From NCBI RefSeq assembly GCF_030070105.1, contig NZ_JASJOO010000002.1, forward strand, positions 930,001 through 994,000: a stretch of DNA of 64,000 nucleotides. Direction: 5' to 3'. The position numbers and the translations under genes are program-made. Source of the DNA: Bermanella sp. WJH001. GTDB lineage: Bacteria > Pseudomonadota > Gammaproteobacteria > Pseudomonadales > Oceanobacteraceae. Shown one piece after another: positions 25,214 to 34,290 of the stretch (position 1 is the stretch's first letter; every line of letters begins with the position of its first letter). Under the pieces are notes generated by a model. It ran no database searches, had not been told where the DNA came from, and saw nothing but the letters and a program-made list of their open reading frames with translations.

Positions 25214-25708
25214 ATAAAACTCTCCTGCGTTACCTGCGCTTTGCAGGTCTTTTAAGATTTGCTCGTAGATGTCACCAAACAGGTGACGTTCTTGCGTACT
25301 GTGAAAATTAATTTCGTTGAGTTTGTTGATTACCTGACGCAACAACGTGCCGTTTTTCATGTAGTTGAAGGCGTCGCTGAATGCTTCTTTGGCCACAAAA
25401 CCACGGGGGTTTTTATCGATTGGGGCGGTTAGGTTTTTTAGGTTGACGATTAGGTCGTTGTTTACAAATTCTAATAACGCGTCCCCTGTGATGCCTTGGT
25501 TATCGGCTGCCCAGTTGCGCCACAGGTATTGGGTAGGGATGGGGGAGCGATAATCGTCATGCTCGAATTCTAGGTCTTCTTCTTGGGCGTCGAATATTTT
25601 TAAAAATAATAACCAAGACAGCTGACCTAAACGCTGTGCATCGCCGTCTACCCCTGCGTCTTTACGCATGATGTCTTGGATGGATTTTATAACGGATGAT
25701 ACGGACAT
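25214..25708 (-). pseudogene. hsdM: N-terminal part of the resident hsdM, split by the mobile element
   Basis: 165 codons beginning MSVSSVIKSIQDIM and ending G-N-A-G-E-F-Y hold the HsdM N-terminal helical domain (LSWLLFLKIFD, HLFGDIYEQILKDLQ). The frame then crosses into the element and adds 25 foreign residues (TMSSSSCANKCHLGSF...) before a stop at 25136. The SAM-binding and catalytic motifs are not here but at 5504-4512, and the two parts join in frame at T-P-R. Methylation by the resident system should therefore be off while the element is integrated. Confidence 0.93.
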
Positions 25709-25737
25709 GGTGTTCTCTTTTTTAAATACTTTAAATA

Positions 25738-25765
25738 GTAAAGGAGGACCATCCCTCCTTTATAT
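25738..25765. other. small hairpin upstream of the resident hsdM
   Basis: AAAGGAGGACCATCCCTCCTTTA can fold into a stem of seven pairs (AAAGGAG with CTCCTTT). It lies in the 92-bp gap between the small membrane protein gene and hsdM. It contains a Shine-Dalgarno-like core, but on the wrong strand for hsdM. It may weakly end or attenuate the minus-strand transcript. Confidence 0.35.
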
Positions 25766-25800
25766 TCTTTTATAAATTTTCACTGGCTTTATTTAGTAAG

Positions 25801-26304
25801 CTAGCTACAAATACTTTCAGCAAACTCACGATCACTTAGAATGTGTTCACATTCGGCACTGGTACAGCTAAGGACTCGCTTTAATTCATCGACTGAATAT
25901 TTTTTTATCATGATATCGAGCATTCTTAATGAGGTGTCATAATAGCGGCATTTTTGATTTTCCAGCTGTAAATACACGTCTAGGCTACGCTTAGCCTGCT
26001 GTTTCTCATCATACAAACGCTGATTTTCAGCCTCGATTTTTTTCACCCGTTCAGAAATGTCTTCAAAAATAACAGCGTTAACAGCAGCCCTAGATATTTT
26101 TATTTGCTCTTCGGTAAACTTGTTTGGGAAGACAGACTGCTGAGCTTTGTTTAACCAATTGACATCAGTTTGCCAGAAGCCGTCCCAATTCCAGAGCAAG
26201 GCAGATATTAGCACCAGTAAAAATATTCCTTGATAGACCTTACTTAATATCGATCTTGAGCCGCTTTCAACTTCAGACGCTCTAGCTGTATATGATTCTG
26301 ACAT
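25801..26304 (-). CDS. small membrane protein of unknown function in the resident RM operon
   Basis: The 167-residue protein has one membrane helix (about residues 24-43, GIFLLVLISALLWNWDGFW) after a short polar N-terminus. It continues with a coiled-coil region (about 85-115) and a Cys-containing tail (ENQKCRYYDT and VLSCTSAECEHIL). No family is recognised. It lies between hsdR (44 bp away) and hsdM, all on one strand, so it is part of the same operon. Such extra genes inside type I operons can be accessory defence proteins; here that is only inference. Confidence 0.6.
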   Translation of the reverse strand: MSESYTARASEVESGSRSILSKVYQGIFLLVLISALLWNWDGFWQTDVNWLNKAQQSVFPNKFTEEQIKISRAAVNAVIFEDISERVKKIEAENQRLYDEKQQAKRSLDVYLQLENQKCRYYDTSLRMLDIMIKKYSVDELKRVLSCTSAECEHILSDREFAESICS

Positions 26305-26348
26305 GTATGTTCCTTACTGCTTTATCGTTATTCTGTTTGGGTGCCGTA

Positions 26349-28817
26349 CTATGCACTTTGTGGTTCGGTTTCGTTGGCCGAACCATACAACGCCCCTTCT
26401 AAGTCTTTAATGGCCGCATCGTATTGAGCTGTACCACCAAAGGCTTTTTCTACAATTTCCCTTGGGCGGCCCATTCTATCAAATGGTGCGACCTTTAGGA
26501 CGTTTTTCGATTCGATTTCTGTCACGCCTTGGTCTGCGTATTTTTCGAGCAGTGTATCCAATACATTTCTGGCTTCTTCGCTGTACTTGCCAAAGTAATT
26601 ACGTTTTTTCACGTTGTTAGCACGCTCTTGACGGGTAAGCGGCGGCTGATCGAAGGCTACGTGACATATGAGATCGAAAGGGTCGAGGTCACGACTTACG
26701 TCGTCTTCTAGTGCCTGCCAAATGACTCCCAGCCCTGCCAGTTCGTCGATGATGACTTGCTTACGATCGGCTTGATTCCAATGCTTACGGAACTCTTCTA
26801 CCGTGGCGTATTGCTGCATGACGGTTTTGCGGGTGTAGTCTTTAAACGACTCGGTAATAAGCTTGCCATCACTGTCGTAGTATTGAACGCGCTCGGCGAG
26901 TTTTTTAACCGTGACGCCACTGACGTGAAACTTGATGAAGCGTTTTTCGTCTTCTTCGTCGCTGATAGGCCCGTCTATCCACTCTTTCTCTGAGCCTTGA
27001 CCATTGTCGGCTATATTGCCGTTAGTGTCGTACTCAGGTTCTGGGTTCTTGATTGTGTTGTCTTCACCCTCTTCATCTGTTGCCGCCAGCTCATCGTCAA
27101 ATTCAGGATTATCAATATCAACAATTATCTCGGGCTTGGTGACCATGATTTTTTCTGGCACACCGTCAAAGCGTTCATCAGCAAATAGCTCGGTGGCTTT
27201 TTTAAAATCTAAAATGGTGAACCAGAGTTTGTTGTATTTATCGTCTATACGCGTGCCACGACCTATGATCTGCTTAAACTTGGTCATGGATTGTATGTTT
27301 TGATCCAACACCACTAGCTTACAGGTTTTGGCGTCGACCCCTGTGGTCATCAGCTCAGAAGTGGTGGCGATCACGGGATAGGCTTTTTTTGGGTTGATAA
27401 AGTTATCTAACTGGGCTTTGCCTTGATCATCATCCCCCGTGATTTTCATAACGTATTTTTCGTTTTTGGCCATCTGCTCTGGGTTTAAGTTCACCAGTGC
27501 CTCGCGCATGCGCTCAGCGTGGTTAATGTCGTTACAAAACACGATGGTTTTGGCCATTGGGTCGGTACGTTTTAAATACGCGGTGATGGTTTCGGCCACC
27601 ACTTGTGTACGCTCATCAATGACTAAGGTGCGGTCAAAGTCTTTTTGGTTGTAGATGCGGTCTTCTATGATTTCGCCGTTTTTATCCACTTGGCCTTTTG
27701 TTGGTCGCCAGCCTTGCAGGTCGACGTCTAAATCTACACGTATGACTTTATAAGGGGCTAAGAAGCCATCTTCGATGCCTTCTTTTAAAGAGTAGGTATA
27801 AACCGGTTCGCCAAAATAATCGATGTTGGATACTTCATCGGTTTCTTTTGGCGTGGCGGTTAATCCCACTTGAGTGGCACTTGAAAAGTATTCGAGTATT
27901 TCGCGCCATGCGCTGTCTTCAGCGGCGCTGCCACGGTGACACTCGTCGATGATAATCAAGTCAAAGAAATCTGGGTCGACTTGTTTAAAGGCTTTTTGAT
28001 GTTCTTCTGGCCCGGTTAAGGCTTGGTATAACGCCAAGTGAATTTCATAGGCTGGGTCAACGGTACGCCCTGTGATTTTGGTCATGGCTTGGCCAAACGG
28101 CTGAAAGTCATTGATGCGGGTTTGATCTACCAACACGTTGCGGTCAGCTAAAAACAAAATGCGTTTTTTTAATCCGGCTTTCCATAAGCGCCAGATGATT
28201 TGAAATGCGGTGTAGGTTTTACCTGTTCCTGTGGCCATCACCAATAGGTTGCGGTTTTGTCCGCGGGATACGGCTTCGACGGTTTTATTAATGGCTTGCA
28301 GTTGGTAATAGCGTGGTGACTTGCCGCTGCCATCGTCATAATAAGGCTGGGTGATGTAGGGTAATTGGTGATCGGTATAGCCCTTGTAAGCGCGGAACTT
28401 ATCCCATAGTTGTTGCGGTGTAGGGAAGTCTTCTAGGCTGATTTGGGATTCAAGTTGGCCACCGTTTGCAGGGGCGGTTTTATCGTGAAAGATAAAACCA
28501 TCGCCATTGGATGCAAATACAAAGGGCACATCTAATAAACGGGCATAATCTAACCCTTGCTGGACACCCTTGGCAATGCCATGTTTATTCGCCTTAGCCT
28601 CTATTACGGCGAGGGGCATATTGGGTTTATGGTAAAGCACTACATCGGCAGATTTAACGGTTTTTCTTACACCCATGTTACCGCGTACAATTACCTTACC
28701 ATCACGTAGTTTTACTTCTTGGCGGATCTGGGTGATGTCATCCCAGCCAGAATCTTTGACGGCAGGCAGGATGAATTTGCTGATGATATCGGCTTCGCTG
28801 AGTGACTTCTTATCCAT
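26349..28817 (-). CDS. hsdR: type I restriction endonuclease subunit (resident system)
   Basis: This 822-residue HsdR has a nuclease domain with [11 protein letters not shown] (about 69-79), Walker [10 protein letters not shown] (about 195-203), DECHRGS (box II), GLTATP (motif III), later helicase motifs ([11 protein letters not shown]), and an EcoEI-type C-terminal region. It is shorter than the element-borne HsdR and clearly of a different subfamily. It appears intact. HsdR needs an HsdM-HsdS core to act, so with hsdM broken it should be idle rather than toxic. It is the first gene of the operon hsdR, orf167, hsdM, hsdS and the GH3-like gene. Confidence 0.95.
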   Translation of the reverse strand: MDKKSLSEADIISKFILPAVKDSGWDDITQIRQEVKLRDGKVIVRGNMGVRKTVKSADVVLYHKPNMPLAVIEAKANKHGIAKGVQQGLDYARLLDVPFVFASNGDGFIFHDKTAPANGGQLESQISLEDFPTPQQLWDKFRAYKGYTDHQLPYITQPYYDDGSGKSPRYYQLQAINKTVEAVSRGQNRNLLVMATGTGKTYTAFQIIWRLWKAGLKKRILFLADRNVLVDQTRINDFQPFGQAMTKITGRTVDPAYEIHLALYQALTGPEEHQKAFKQVDPDFFDLIIIDECHRGSAAEDSAWREILEYFSSATQVGLTATPKETDEVSNIDYFGEPVYTYSLKEGIEDGFLAPYKVIRVDLDVDLQGWRPTKGQVDKNGEIIEDRIYNQKDFDRTLVIDERTQVVAETITAYLKRTDPMAKTIVFCNDINHAERMREALVNLNPEQMAKNEKYVMKITGDDDQGKAQLDNFINPKKAYPVIATTSELMTTGVDAKTCKLVVLDQNIQSMTKFKQIIGRGTRIDDKYNKLWFTILDFKKATELFADERFDGVPEKIMVTKPEIIVDIDNPEFDDELAATDEEGEDNTIKNPEPEYDTNGNIADNGQGSEKEWIDGPISDEEDEKRFIKFHVSGVTVKKLAERVQYYDSDGKLITESFKDYTRKTVMQQYATVEEFRKHWNQADRKQVIIDELAGLGVIWQALEDDVSRDLDPFDLICHVAFDQPPLTRQERANNVKKRNYFGKYSEEARNVLDTLLEKYADQGVTEIESKNVLKVAPFDRMGRPREIVEKAFGGTAQYDAAIKDLEGALYGSANETEPQSA

Positions 28818-28964
28818 AATACCGTCTATATCCTTTTAACTATTGTACTGCCATGAATCTGCAAATTGTTATACATGGCTCTTTATTTTGAAACAATGGT
28901 GAAAACTAACAGCAACCGCCATCTCGATAGCTTGTATGTTTAAATCAATATAAAAGCAAAAAGC

Positions 28965-29321
28965 TTATTTGTACTCCGTATATTTCTTCGTACTGCCCTT
29001 CACCAAATCCGCCGGATACTTTGCCGCGTTTTTCACCATTTTTTGCTCAACCGCTTTTAACATGTCTACATCTAATTTGGTGGCGAGGCGCAGCAAGTAC
29101 ACTTGTATGTCGGCCATTTCATCAATCACCGCTTGGCGTTGTTCTGGGGTTAAGTTTTTGGATTGTTCTTCGGTGAGCCATTGAAAGCATTCCACTAATT
29201 CAGATGCTTCAACGCTTAATGCCATGGATAGGTTTTTGGGGGAATGGAATTTGTCCCAATCGCGCTCGTCGGCGAAGGCTTGCAGGGGGGCTTTTAGTTG
29301 CTCGAACGTGTCCATGTGCAC
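28965..29321 (-). CDS. MazG-like nucleotide pyrophosphohydrolase
   Basis: This 118-residue single-domain protein belongs to the all-alpha NTP pyrophosphatase group. It has the EASELVECFQW segment (about 34-44) and EMADIQVYLLRLA (about 68-80), giving the E-x-x-E...E-x-x-D metal-binding pattern. It probably hydrolyses non-canonical or excess (d)NTPs to NMP and PPi. A clear AAGGAG ribosome site precedes the ATG. It lies upstream of the resident hsdR on the same strand, 147 bp away, and may be outside the RM operon. It is distinct from the two-domain MazG at 47282-48118. Confidence 0.85.
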   Translation of the reverse strand: MHMDTFEQLKAPLQAFADERDWDKFHSPKNLSMALSVEASELVECFQWLTEEQSKNLTPEQRQAVIDEMADIQVYLLRLATKLDVDMLKAVEQKMVKNAAKYPADLVKGSTKKYTEYK

Positions 29322-30120
29322 TCCTTAGGAAAAGGAATAACCGCTATGGTGATAGCTTTGTGGTCATTCCTTAACCGCTGATATTCTATTTGGTACTTTA
29401 ATCTTAATATCTTTATACCTTTTTATTAGTTTTGCCACAATGTCCAAAACTTACTATTTGATCAGGTATTTGTTTGGCCTTGGGGGTGCGGGTTTTAATG
29501 ACGCCCTTCGACTGTTCGTACCTCACGCTCAGGGTGAACGGGAAAAGAATGACGGAGATTCACCCGCAAGTGCGGGTTCGTACAATTTATCCGGCGTGGG
29601 TTATCGGGCGTGGGTACACCCTCCTACAATTTATATAGCGCAGGGGATGCGAGTGAATTAGCGGACGGCGATTCACCCGCAGGTGCGGGTTCGTACAATG
29701 TATTCGCGCAGAGTTATCGGGCGTGGGTACACCCTCCTACAATTTATATAGCGCAGGGGATGCGAGTGAATTAGCGGACGGGGATTCACCCGCAGGTGCG
29801 GGTTCGTACAATGTATTCGCGCAGAGTTATCGGGCGTGGGTACACCCTCCTACAATTTATATAGCGCGGGGGATGCGAGTGAATTAGCGGACGGGGATTC
29901 ACCCGCGGGTGCGGGTTCGTACAATGTATTCGCGCAGAGTTATCGGGCGTGGGTACACCCTCCTAGAATTTATATAGCGCGTGGGATGCGAGTGAATTAG
30001 CGGACGGGGATTCACCCGCGGGTGCGGGTTCGTACAATGTATTCGCGCAGGGTTATCGGGCGCGGTGGTTGCATGCCCCGTGAGCGCAGCGAGTGTTTTG
30101 GGTACACCCTCCTACATTTT
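29322..30120. repeat. 113-bp tandem repeat array
   Basis: The segment TTATCGGGCG(T/C)GG begins at 29601, 29714, 29827, 29940 and 30053, an exact spacing of 113 bases. The units between about 29549 and 30060 are nearly identical. Each unit contains the palindromic ATTCACCCGC(A/G)GGTGCGGGT and the segment GTACACCCTCCTACAATTTATATAGCG. The last unit is followed by a variant carrying extra bases (GGTTGCATGCCCCGTGAGCG). Short open frames here are by-products. The unit resembles the palindromic motifs at 38.4-38.5 kb. It is not a CRISPR, because the whole unit is repeated without unique spacers. Confidence 0.85.
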
Positions 30121-30148
30121 ATGGCTTTAATATAAAACTTTTGAGCAC

Positions 30149-30176
30149 AAAAAAACCCGCGCTGGGCGGGTTTCTT
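30149..30176 (-). terminator. rho-independent terminator of the cold-shock-domain gene
   Basis: The stem AAACCCGC/GCGGGTTT lies at about 30153-30173. Read on the minus strand it is followed by a run of seven T, 28 bp after the stop codon of the gene at 30204. Confidence 0.85.
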
Positions 30177-30203
30177 TTGTTGTTTGCGTTTGCGGGTTAA
30201 GGC

Positions 30204-30707
30204 TTAGCGTACAACGGATACGTCTTCTGCTTGTAGGCCTTTTTGACCGTCTACTACGGAAAACTTAACGGCTTGGCCTTCGCTTAGTGAACGGTGGCCG
30301 CTGCCACGGATGCTGCGAAAATGAACGAATACGTCGTCGCCATTATCACGGGTTACAAAGCCGAAGCCTTTTTTAACGTTGAACCATTTAACGACGCCAC
30401 GCTCACGACCATCATCAACATCTGACTCAACCAGTGTGCCAGTGCCGCGACGTTTAAATTGTGCTTGGCTTGAGGTGCTTGCTGCAATGAACAGTACAAC
30501 AAATGCTACGAATACGGCGGCTAAATAAGCTGCAATTGCACCGTCTTGTTGTAAAAATAGTGATACACCACCTTGCTCGGCTAGTGGTTGGGCGAATATG
30601 AAGATGGCGCTACCGCCAGCAACAGAGAACAGTGCTGCCATTAATGCTGGTGTTGGAAGTGCCAACAGCACACAGACTAATGCTTTCTTTAACAGTGAAT
30701 TTTGCAT
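30204..30707 (-). CDS. membrane-anchored cold-shock-domain protein
   Basis: The 167-residue protein has two hydrophobic helices in its N-terminal half (about 10-40 and 55-78). A linker is followed by a complete cold shock domain at 101-167: [15 protein letters not shown] holds RNP1, and DVFVHFRSI holds RNP2. Ordinary CspA proteins are about 70 residues and soluble; this one would present the nucleic-acid-binding domain at the membrane, probably on the cytoplasmic side. It ends at a strong terminator and appears monocistronic. RNA chaperone activity at the membrane is inference from the domain. Confidence 0.85.
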   Translation of the reverse strand: MQNSLLKKALVCVLLALPTPALMAALFSVAGGSAIFIFAQPLAEQGGVSLFLQQDGAIAAYLAAVFVAFVVLFIAASTSSQAQFKRRGTGTLVESDVDDGRERGVVKWFNVKKGFGFVTRDNGDDVFVHFRSIRGSGHRSLSEGQAVKFSVVDGQKGLQAEDVSVVR

Positions 30708-30821
30708 CTTTAACCTTCTTTCTTACGTAATTTGTCAGTTGTTACACTTGCTTGGTGTACAATTCAGGCAAGCCTGTGTATCTAATATGAATTAGCGTTA
30801 AAAATCAACACGATAGAAATT

Positions 30822-31037
30822 ATGACCCAATCCGACCAAGAGCAAATTGAAGACCTGCAAATGCGCATTGCCTTCTTAGAACAAAACCTCGATGAATTAA
30901 ACGAAATCGTCACCAGCCAGCAAACGCAAATGGCGATGATGGAACGTGCAATGAAATATTTAAGCAGCCGTTTGGAGCAGGTATCCCCTGCTAACATTCG
31001 CAGCCCTGAAGATGAGACGCCACCGCCTCATTATTAG
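30822..31037 (+). CDS. slyX: SlyX family protein
   Basis: The 71-residue coiled-coil protein fits the SlyX family. Heptad pattern runs through residues 7-55 (IEDLQMRIAFLEQNLDELNE), and the end P-P-P-H-Y is typical. The function is unknown; the gene was named from its place next to slyD in E. coli. It is divergent from the cold-shock-domain gene. Confidence 0.9.
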   Translation: MTQSDQEQIEDLQMRIAFLEQNLDELNEIVTSQQTQMAMMERAMKYLSSRLEQVSPANIRSPEDETPPPHY

Positions 31038-31064
31038 CCTGCTCCGTGACTTCCTAAGGATTGG

Positions 31065-31088
31065 ATACCCGCGTGCGCGGGTATGACG
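31065..31088. repeat. REP-like palindrome
   Basis: GGATACCCGCGTGCGCGGGTATGACGG is nearly identical to the copy at about 4449-4475. It is an intergenic palindromic repeat, with no gene in the 237 bp between slyX and the next coding region. Confidence 0.6.
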
Positions 31089-31220
31089 GTTTGGCTGGTA
31101 GCTGTCATTACGATTAAACCGCTACCGTCACTTTTACTCTTACAGATGCCTTTTATATCGTCACTCCCTACACAAGGGGCATGCTAATAGGACGCAGTCC
31201 GTGAATGGGCGTCTAAAAAC

Positions 31221-31251
31221 CAAAAAAGCCAGCTGTTGCTGGCTTTTTGGT
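31221..31251. terminator. bidirectional rho-independent terminator
   Basis: AAAAAAGCCAGC-TGTT-GCTGGCTTTTT forms a perfect stem with A- and T-runs on both sides, placed between the convergent slyX and the gene at 31275. It should serve both. Confidence 0.9.
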
Positions 31252-31274
31252 TTTCAGTAACCGGTGCTCATGGG

Positions 31275-31664
31275 TTAGGCATTGGCTTGGGCCAGTGCTT
31301 GTTTAATCCAAGCAAAGGCTTCTTCTTCGTTTTTGAAGGTACGCATTTCTTTTATGGGGATGTCTTTGGTGGTTAGCCTGGCTGCAAATTCATGCAGTGG
31401 GTTGTGCACCACAAAACCAATAAAGTCACAGCCGTTTAAAGCCGACCAGTTAAATTGGGACCAAATACGTTTTTGCACATCTGGCCCGCCGGTTTCGTAG
31501 TCGTCATAGACGTTCATAATTCCCCAGGTTTGCCCTTTTAGCGTTGCCGCCATTTGAGCAAACTTGGTTTCGTATTCGGTGACCCCTTCCATATTAAACG
31601 CGCCTTTTGGGCGGCATATGAAGAGGTTACCTTCTAGTTCAACGTCATTTAAACCGTGTTGCAT
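31275..31664 (-). CDS. conserved hypothetical protein, possibly STAS/SpoIIAA-like
   Basis: The 129-residue soluble protein opens with a strand pattern (VELEGNLFICRPKGAFNMEGV) and has repeated alpha/beta alternation (WGIMNVYDD, GCDFIGFVVHN), ending in a helix (EEEAFAWIKQAL). This resembles the small SpoIIAA-like/STAS fold proteins of proteobacteria, but no diagnostic residue is visible. It lies 27 bp downstream of the GldG-like gene on the same strand and could be the tail of that operon. Confidence 0.45.
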   Translation of the reverse strand: MQHGLNDVELEGNLFICRPKGAFNMEGVTEYETKFAQMAATLKGQTWGIMNVYDDYETGGPDVQKRIWSQFNWSALNGCDFIGFVVHNPLHEFAARLTTKDIPIKEMRTFKNEEEAFAWIKQALAQANA

Positions 31665-31691
31665 GTTGGTCCTGTTACTGTTTTATCAACG

Positions 31692-33521
31692 CTACGACGT
31701 GCGTGTTTTGCGTAATGTTAATCGAGCCAGCAATAATAACAACAAAGTCAGTAATACAGGAATAATGGCGATATTCAGTACTTTTAACCAGCTGCCTAGG
31801 CTTTCGATGTCTTTGTCTAGTTCGTGGCGCACATCACGCAAGGCTTTACGAATGCGTAATTTTTCTTGCTGAAAGCCATTAAGGGTGGCTTCTTGTTCTG
31901 GGCTTAAGGTAAGCGAGTCTTTGTCTCGCTGGGTTTCAAGCTCTGCCATGCGCTGTTCGGTTTCTTCTAATTGGCGCTGCAAGGCTTGTTCGTTTTCATA
32001 AAACTCACTTTGCGCTTGCTGCTGTAGATCTTGTACCACTTCAAATGGGCGCGCAAAACGGCCACGACTGCGAATGGCGATTAAGTCATTGCTGCCTAGG
32101 TATTGCTCTACCATGTTGTTTGCCAATGCACCGTTGTCAGCCCAAGGTTGCACAATGCGCTGACCAAAAAAGTTTTGCACTTGCACCCATAAGCGGTCGG
32201 TTAAAATATCACTGTCAGCCACTACCATGACGTTGATGTTGTCATTATTGGTTTTGTGTTGGGTTGGGTTTTCTAATTCAACCGGCGCTTTTTCAAAATA
32301 GCTAGTTGCTTGACCACTTAGACGGGCGGCCAATACGTAACTTTCACCTGTTGGCTCAAAGCCATCCATTAATTGGCGTGGGTCTTGGGCCATGTTGTAG
32401 CGGTTCACGTCCACCGTTTGTGCCACTGTGCTTGACCATAACAAGGCATCAAAGGTGGTGGTGGCGTCAGCGGTAGGGGCAACAAATCCTGCACTGGCTA
32501 GGTTCACTGTTTCAAGTTCACCGGTTGCCACTTCATTTGGGTTTAGACCATCCGCTTGTAATCCTAATAAACCTAAATGGCGAACCGGTGGCATGCCTTG
32601 GCCCATGGATACGGTTAAACCGTACTGTGCGTCGATCACCACTTGGCTGTCGTCATACAGTACACCCCATTGTTGGAGTAATGGCTGTAATGGGTTGATG
32701 GCAATATCGTCTACGCCCATTGGGCTGGGTTGTTTGCCTTCGGCTTTTGGGTCAACAAAGGCGATGAGTTTGCCGCCGTTCATGACATATTGGTCAATGG
32801 CGTACAAGCTGGCGTCGTCCAATGATGACGGTTGCACAACAATTAACAGCTCGATGTCTTTTTCGATTTCTTCAATTTGATCTTCTACCCAACGTACGTC
32901 GTATAGCTGATCAAGTTGTTCAAACACGGCCCAAGGTGGTGTGGTGCCACCGCGTTGCATATCAAAGCCGCCACGCATTTCTAGGCTGGTCATTAAACCC
33001 ACCACAGGGATACGGGTTTGGCTTAAGCGGTAAATCAGTTCGCTGATTTCATATTCTAAAAATGGCTCTTTATCTGGTTGGAAAAAGCCAATAGTGGATT
33101 CATCACCTTTGCTGTTTTTTGCTTGCAAACCAAAGTACACATCATCACCTGTGGCAATGGGTACGGCTTGTAAGCCTGCTTCGGCGGCTTTGTCTTCCGC
33201 TTCTGAGAATGGCTCAGGGTCAATGAGGTTAAGCTTTAATTTACCATCAGATAACAACACATATTCTTGCAGTAGCTCTTCTACTCGCTTGGCGTAGCTG
33301 CGCAGTGCGGTTAAATCTTTGGTGGCTTTGTCTGAAAAATACAGGTTTAAGGTCACCTCTTGTTCAAGGTTGCGTACGATATTTTTAGAACCCTGGGACA
33401 AGCTATAAATTGCTTGCTCGGTTAAGTCCACACGAGCACCTTTGAATATTACTTGGCTAATCAACAGCACCAGGACAAAACACACAGGGGCCAATACAAA
33501 CTTTAATACGGACGGTTTCAT
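31692..33521 (-). CDS. GldG-like ABC exporter auxiliary protein
   Basis: The 609-residue protein has an N-terminal membrane helix (about 7-25). A large GldG/DUF4350-type domain follows (LTEQAIYSLSQGSKNIV near residue 35, EYEISELIYRL, GGKLIAFVDPKAEG). It continues with a long coiled coil (about 490-570) and a C-terminal membrane helix (about 585-600). It is the third gene of an ABC cassette with the permease and ATPase upstream. The related Gld genes serve gliding in Bacteroidetes, but in Gammaproteobacteria the substrate is unknown. A good AAGGAG site precedes the ATG. Confidence 0.85.
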   Translation of the reverse strand: MKPSVLKFVLAPVCFVLVLLISQVIFKGARVDLTEQAIYSLSQGSKNIVRNLEQEVTLNLYFSDKATKDLTALRSYAKRVEELLQEYVLLSDGKLKLNLIDPEPFSEAEDKAAEAGLQAVPIATGDDVYFGLQAKNSKGDESTIGFFQPDKEPFLEYEISELIYRLSQTRIPVVGLMTSLEMRGGFDMQRGGTTPPWAVFEQLDQLYDVRWVEDQIEEIEKDIELLIVVQPSSLDDASLYAIDQYVMNGGKLIAFVDPKAEGKQPSPMGVDDIAINPLQPLLQQWGVLYDDSQVVIDAQYGLTVSMGQGMPPVRHLGLLGLQADGLNPNEVATGELETVNLASAGFVAPTADATTTFDALLWSSTVAQTVDVNRYNMAQDPRQLMDGFEPTGESYVLAARLSGQATSYFEKAPVELENPTQHKTNNDNINVMVVADSDILTDRLWVQVQNFFGQRIVQPWADNGALANNMVEQYLGSNDLIAIRSRGRFARPFEVVQDLQQQAQSEFYENEQALQRQLEETEQRMAELETQRDKDSLTLSPEQEATLNGFQQEKLRIRKALRDVRHELDKDIESLGSWLKVLNIAIIPVLLTLLLLLLARLTLRKTRTS

Positions 33522-33536
33522 ATTATTCTCCTTGTG

Positions 33537-34280
33537 TTATTTGGCTTTGTTACGTTGCAGCATCACTTGTGTGAGATACAACCAAAGGGCCATCATGGCA
33601 AAAAAGTAAGTGATGTCGCGCAAATCTAATACGCCGCGGGCAATGGCATCAAAGCGGGTTAAAAAACTTAAACCGGCAATAAAGTCGATCATGCTTTGTG
33701 GCGCCCAAGCAAAACTATCAAGCACCATAGGTACACCGCTCACCATAAAGATAAAACACACCACCACGGTAAAAATAAACGCGACAATTTGGTTTTTACT
33801 GCATACCGACATGCAACTGCCAATGGCTAAAAAGCTGCCAGCCATTAACCACGAGCCAATGTAACCCGCTGCAATCACGCCGTTATCTGGGTCGCCCAGG
33901 TACGCCACTGTGATCCACATCGGAAAAGTCAGCACCAAGGCTAAACCTGCAAACACCCATGCGGCTAAAAACTTGCCGATGACCGCATTGGTTTGGCCAA
34001 TGGGTAAGGTCATGAGTAATTCGATGGTGCCCATTTGACGCTCAGGTGCCCATAAGCCCATGGCAATAGCAGGCATAAAAAACAGGTATAACCAAGGGTG
34101 AAAGTTAAAAAAGGCACTTAAGTCTGCTTGGCCTTTTTCATAAAAGTGGCCAAGGTAAAAACTAAATACGCCCGCCAATACTAAGAACATTAAAATGAAC
34201 ACGTAGGCGATGGGGGTAGCAAAATAGCTGTGCAGTTGGCGCTGCATGACAATGGCTGTCATATTCATGTTAAACGTCAT
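33537..34280 (-). CDS. ABC transporter permease (GldF-like)
   Basis: The 247-residue protein has about six membrane helices and an N-terminal cytoplasmic segment typical of ABC-2 permeases (QRQLHSYFATPIAYVFILMF, PERQMGTIELLMTLPI). It forms the membrane part of the exporter with the ATPase encoded 10 bp upstream. AAGGAG lies before the ATG at 34280. The substrate is not predictable from sequence. Confidence 0.88.
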   Translation of the reverse strand: MTFNMNMTAIVMQRQLHSYFATPIAYVFILMFLVLAGVFSFYLGHFYEKGQADLSAFFNFHPWLYLFFMPAIAMGLWAPERQMGTIELLMTLPIGQTNAVIGKFLAAWVFAGLALVLTFPMWITVAYLGDPDNGVIAAGYIGSWLMAGSFLAIGSCMSVCSKNQIVAFIFTVVVCFIFMVSGVPMVLDSFAWAPQSMIDFIAGLSFLTRFDAIARGVLDLRDITYFFAMMALWLYLTQVMLQRNKAK

Positions 34281-34290
34281 GGCATGCTCC

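Noticed and set aside
29440-29661. 73-residue plus-strand frame before the tandem array
   Set aside because: Its second half is made of the repeat unit itself and there is no family match or clear Shine-Dalgarno.
29549-30118. Possible CRISPR array
   Set aside because: The full 113-base unit repeats with no unique spacers and no cas genes are nearby, so it is a tandem repeat array.
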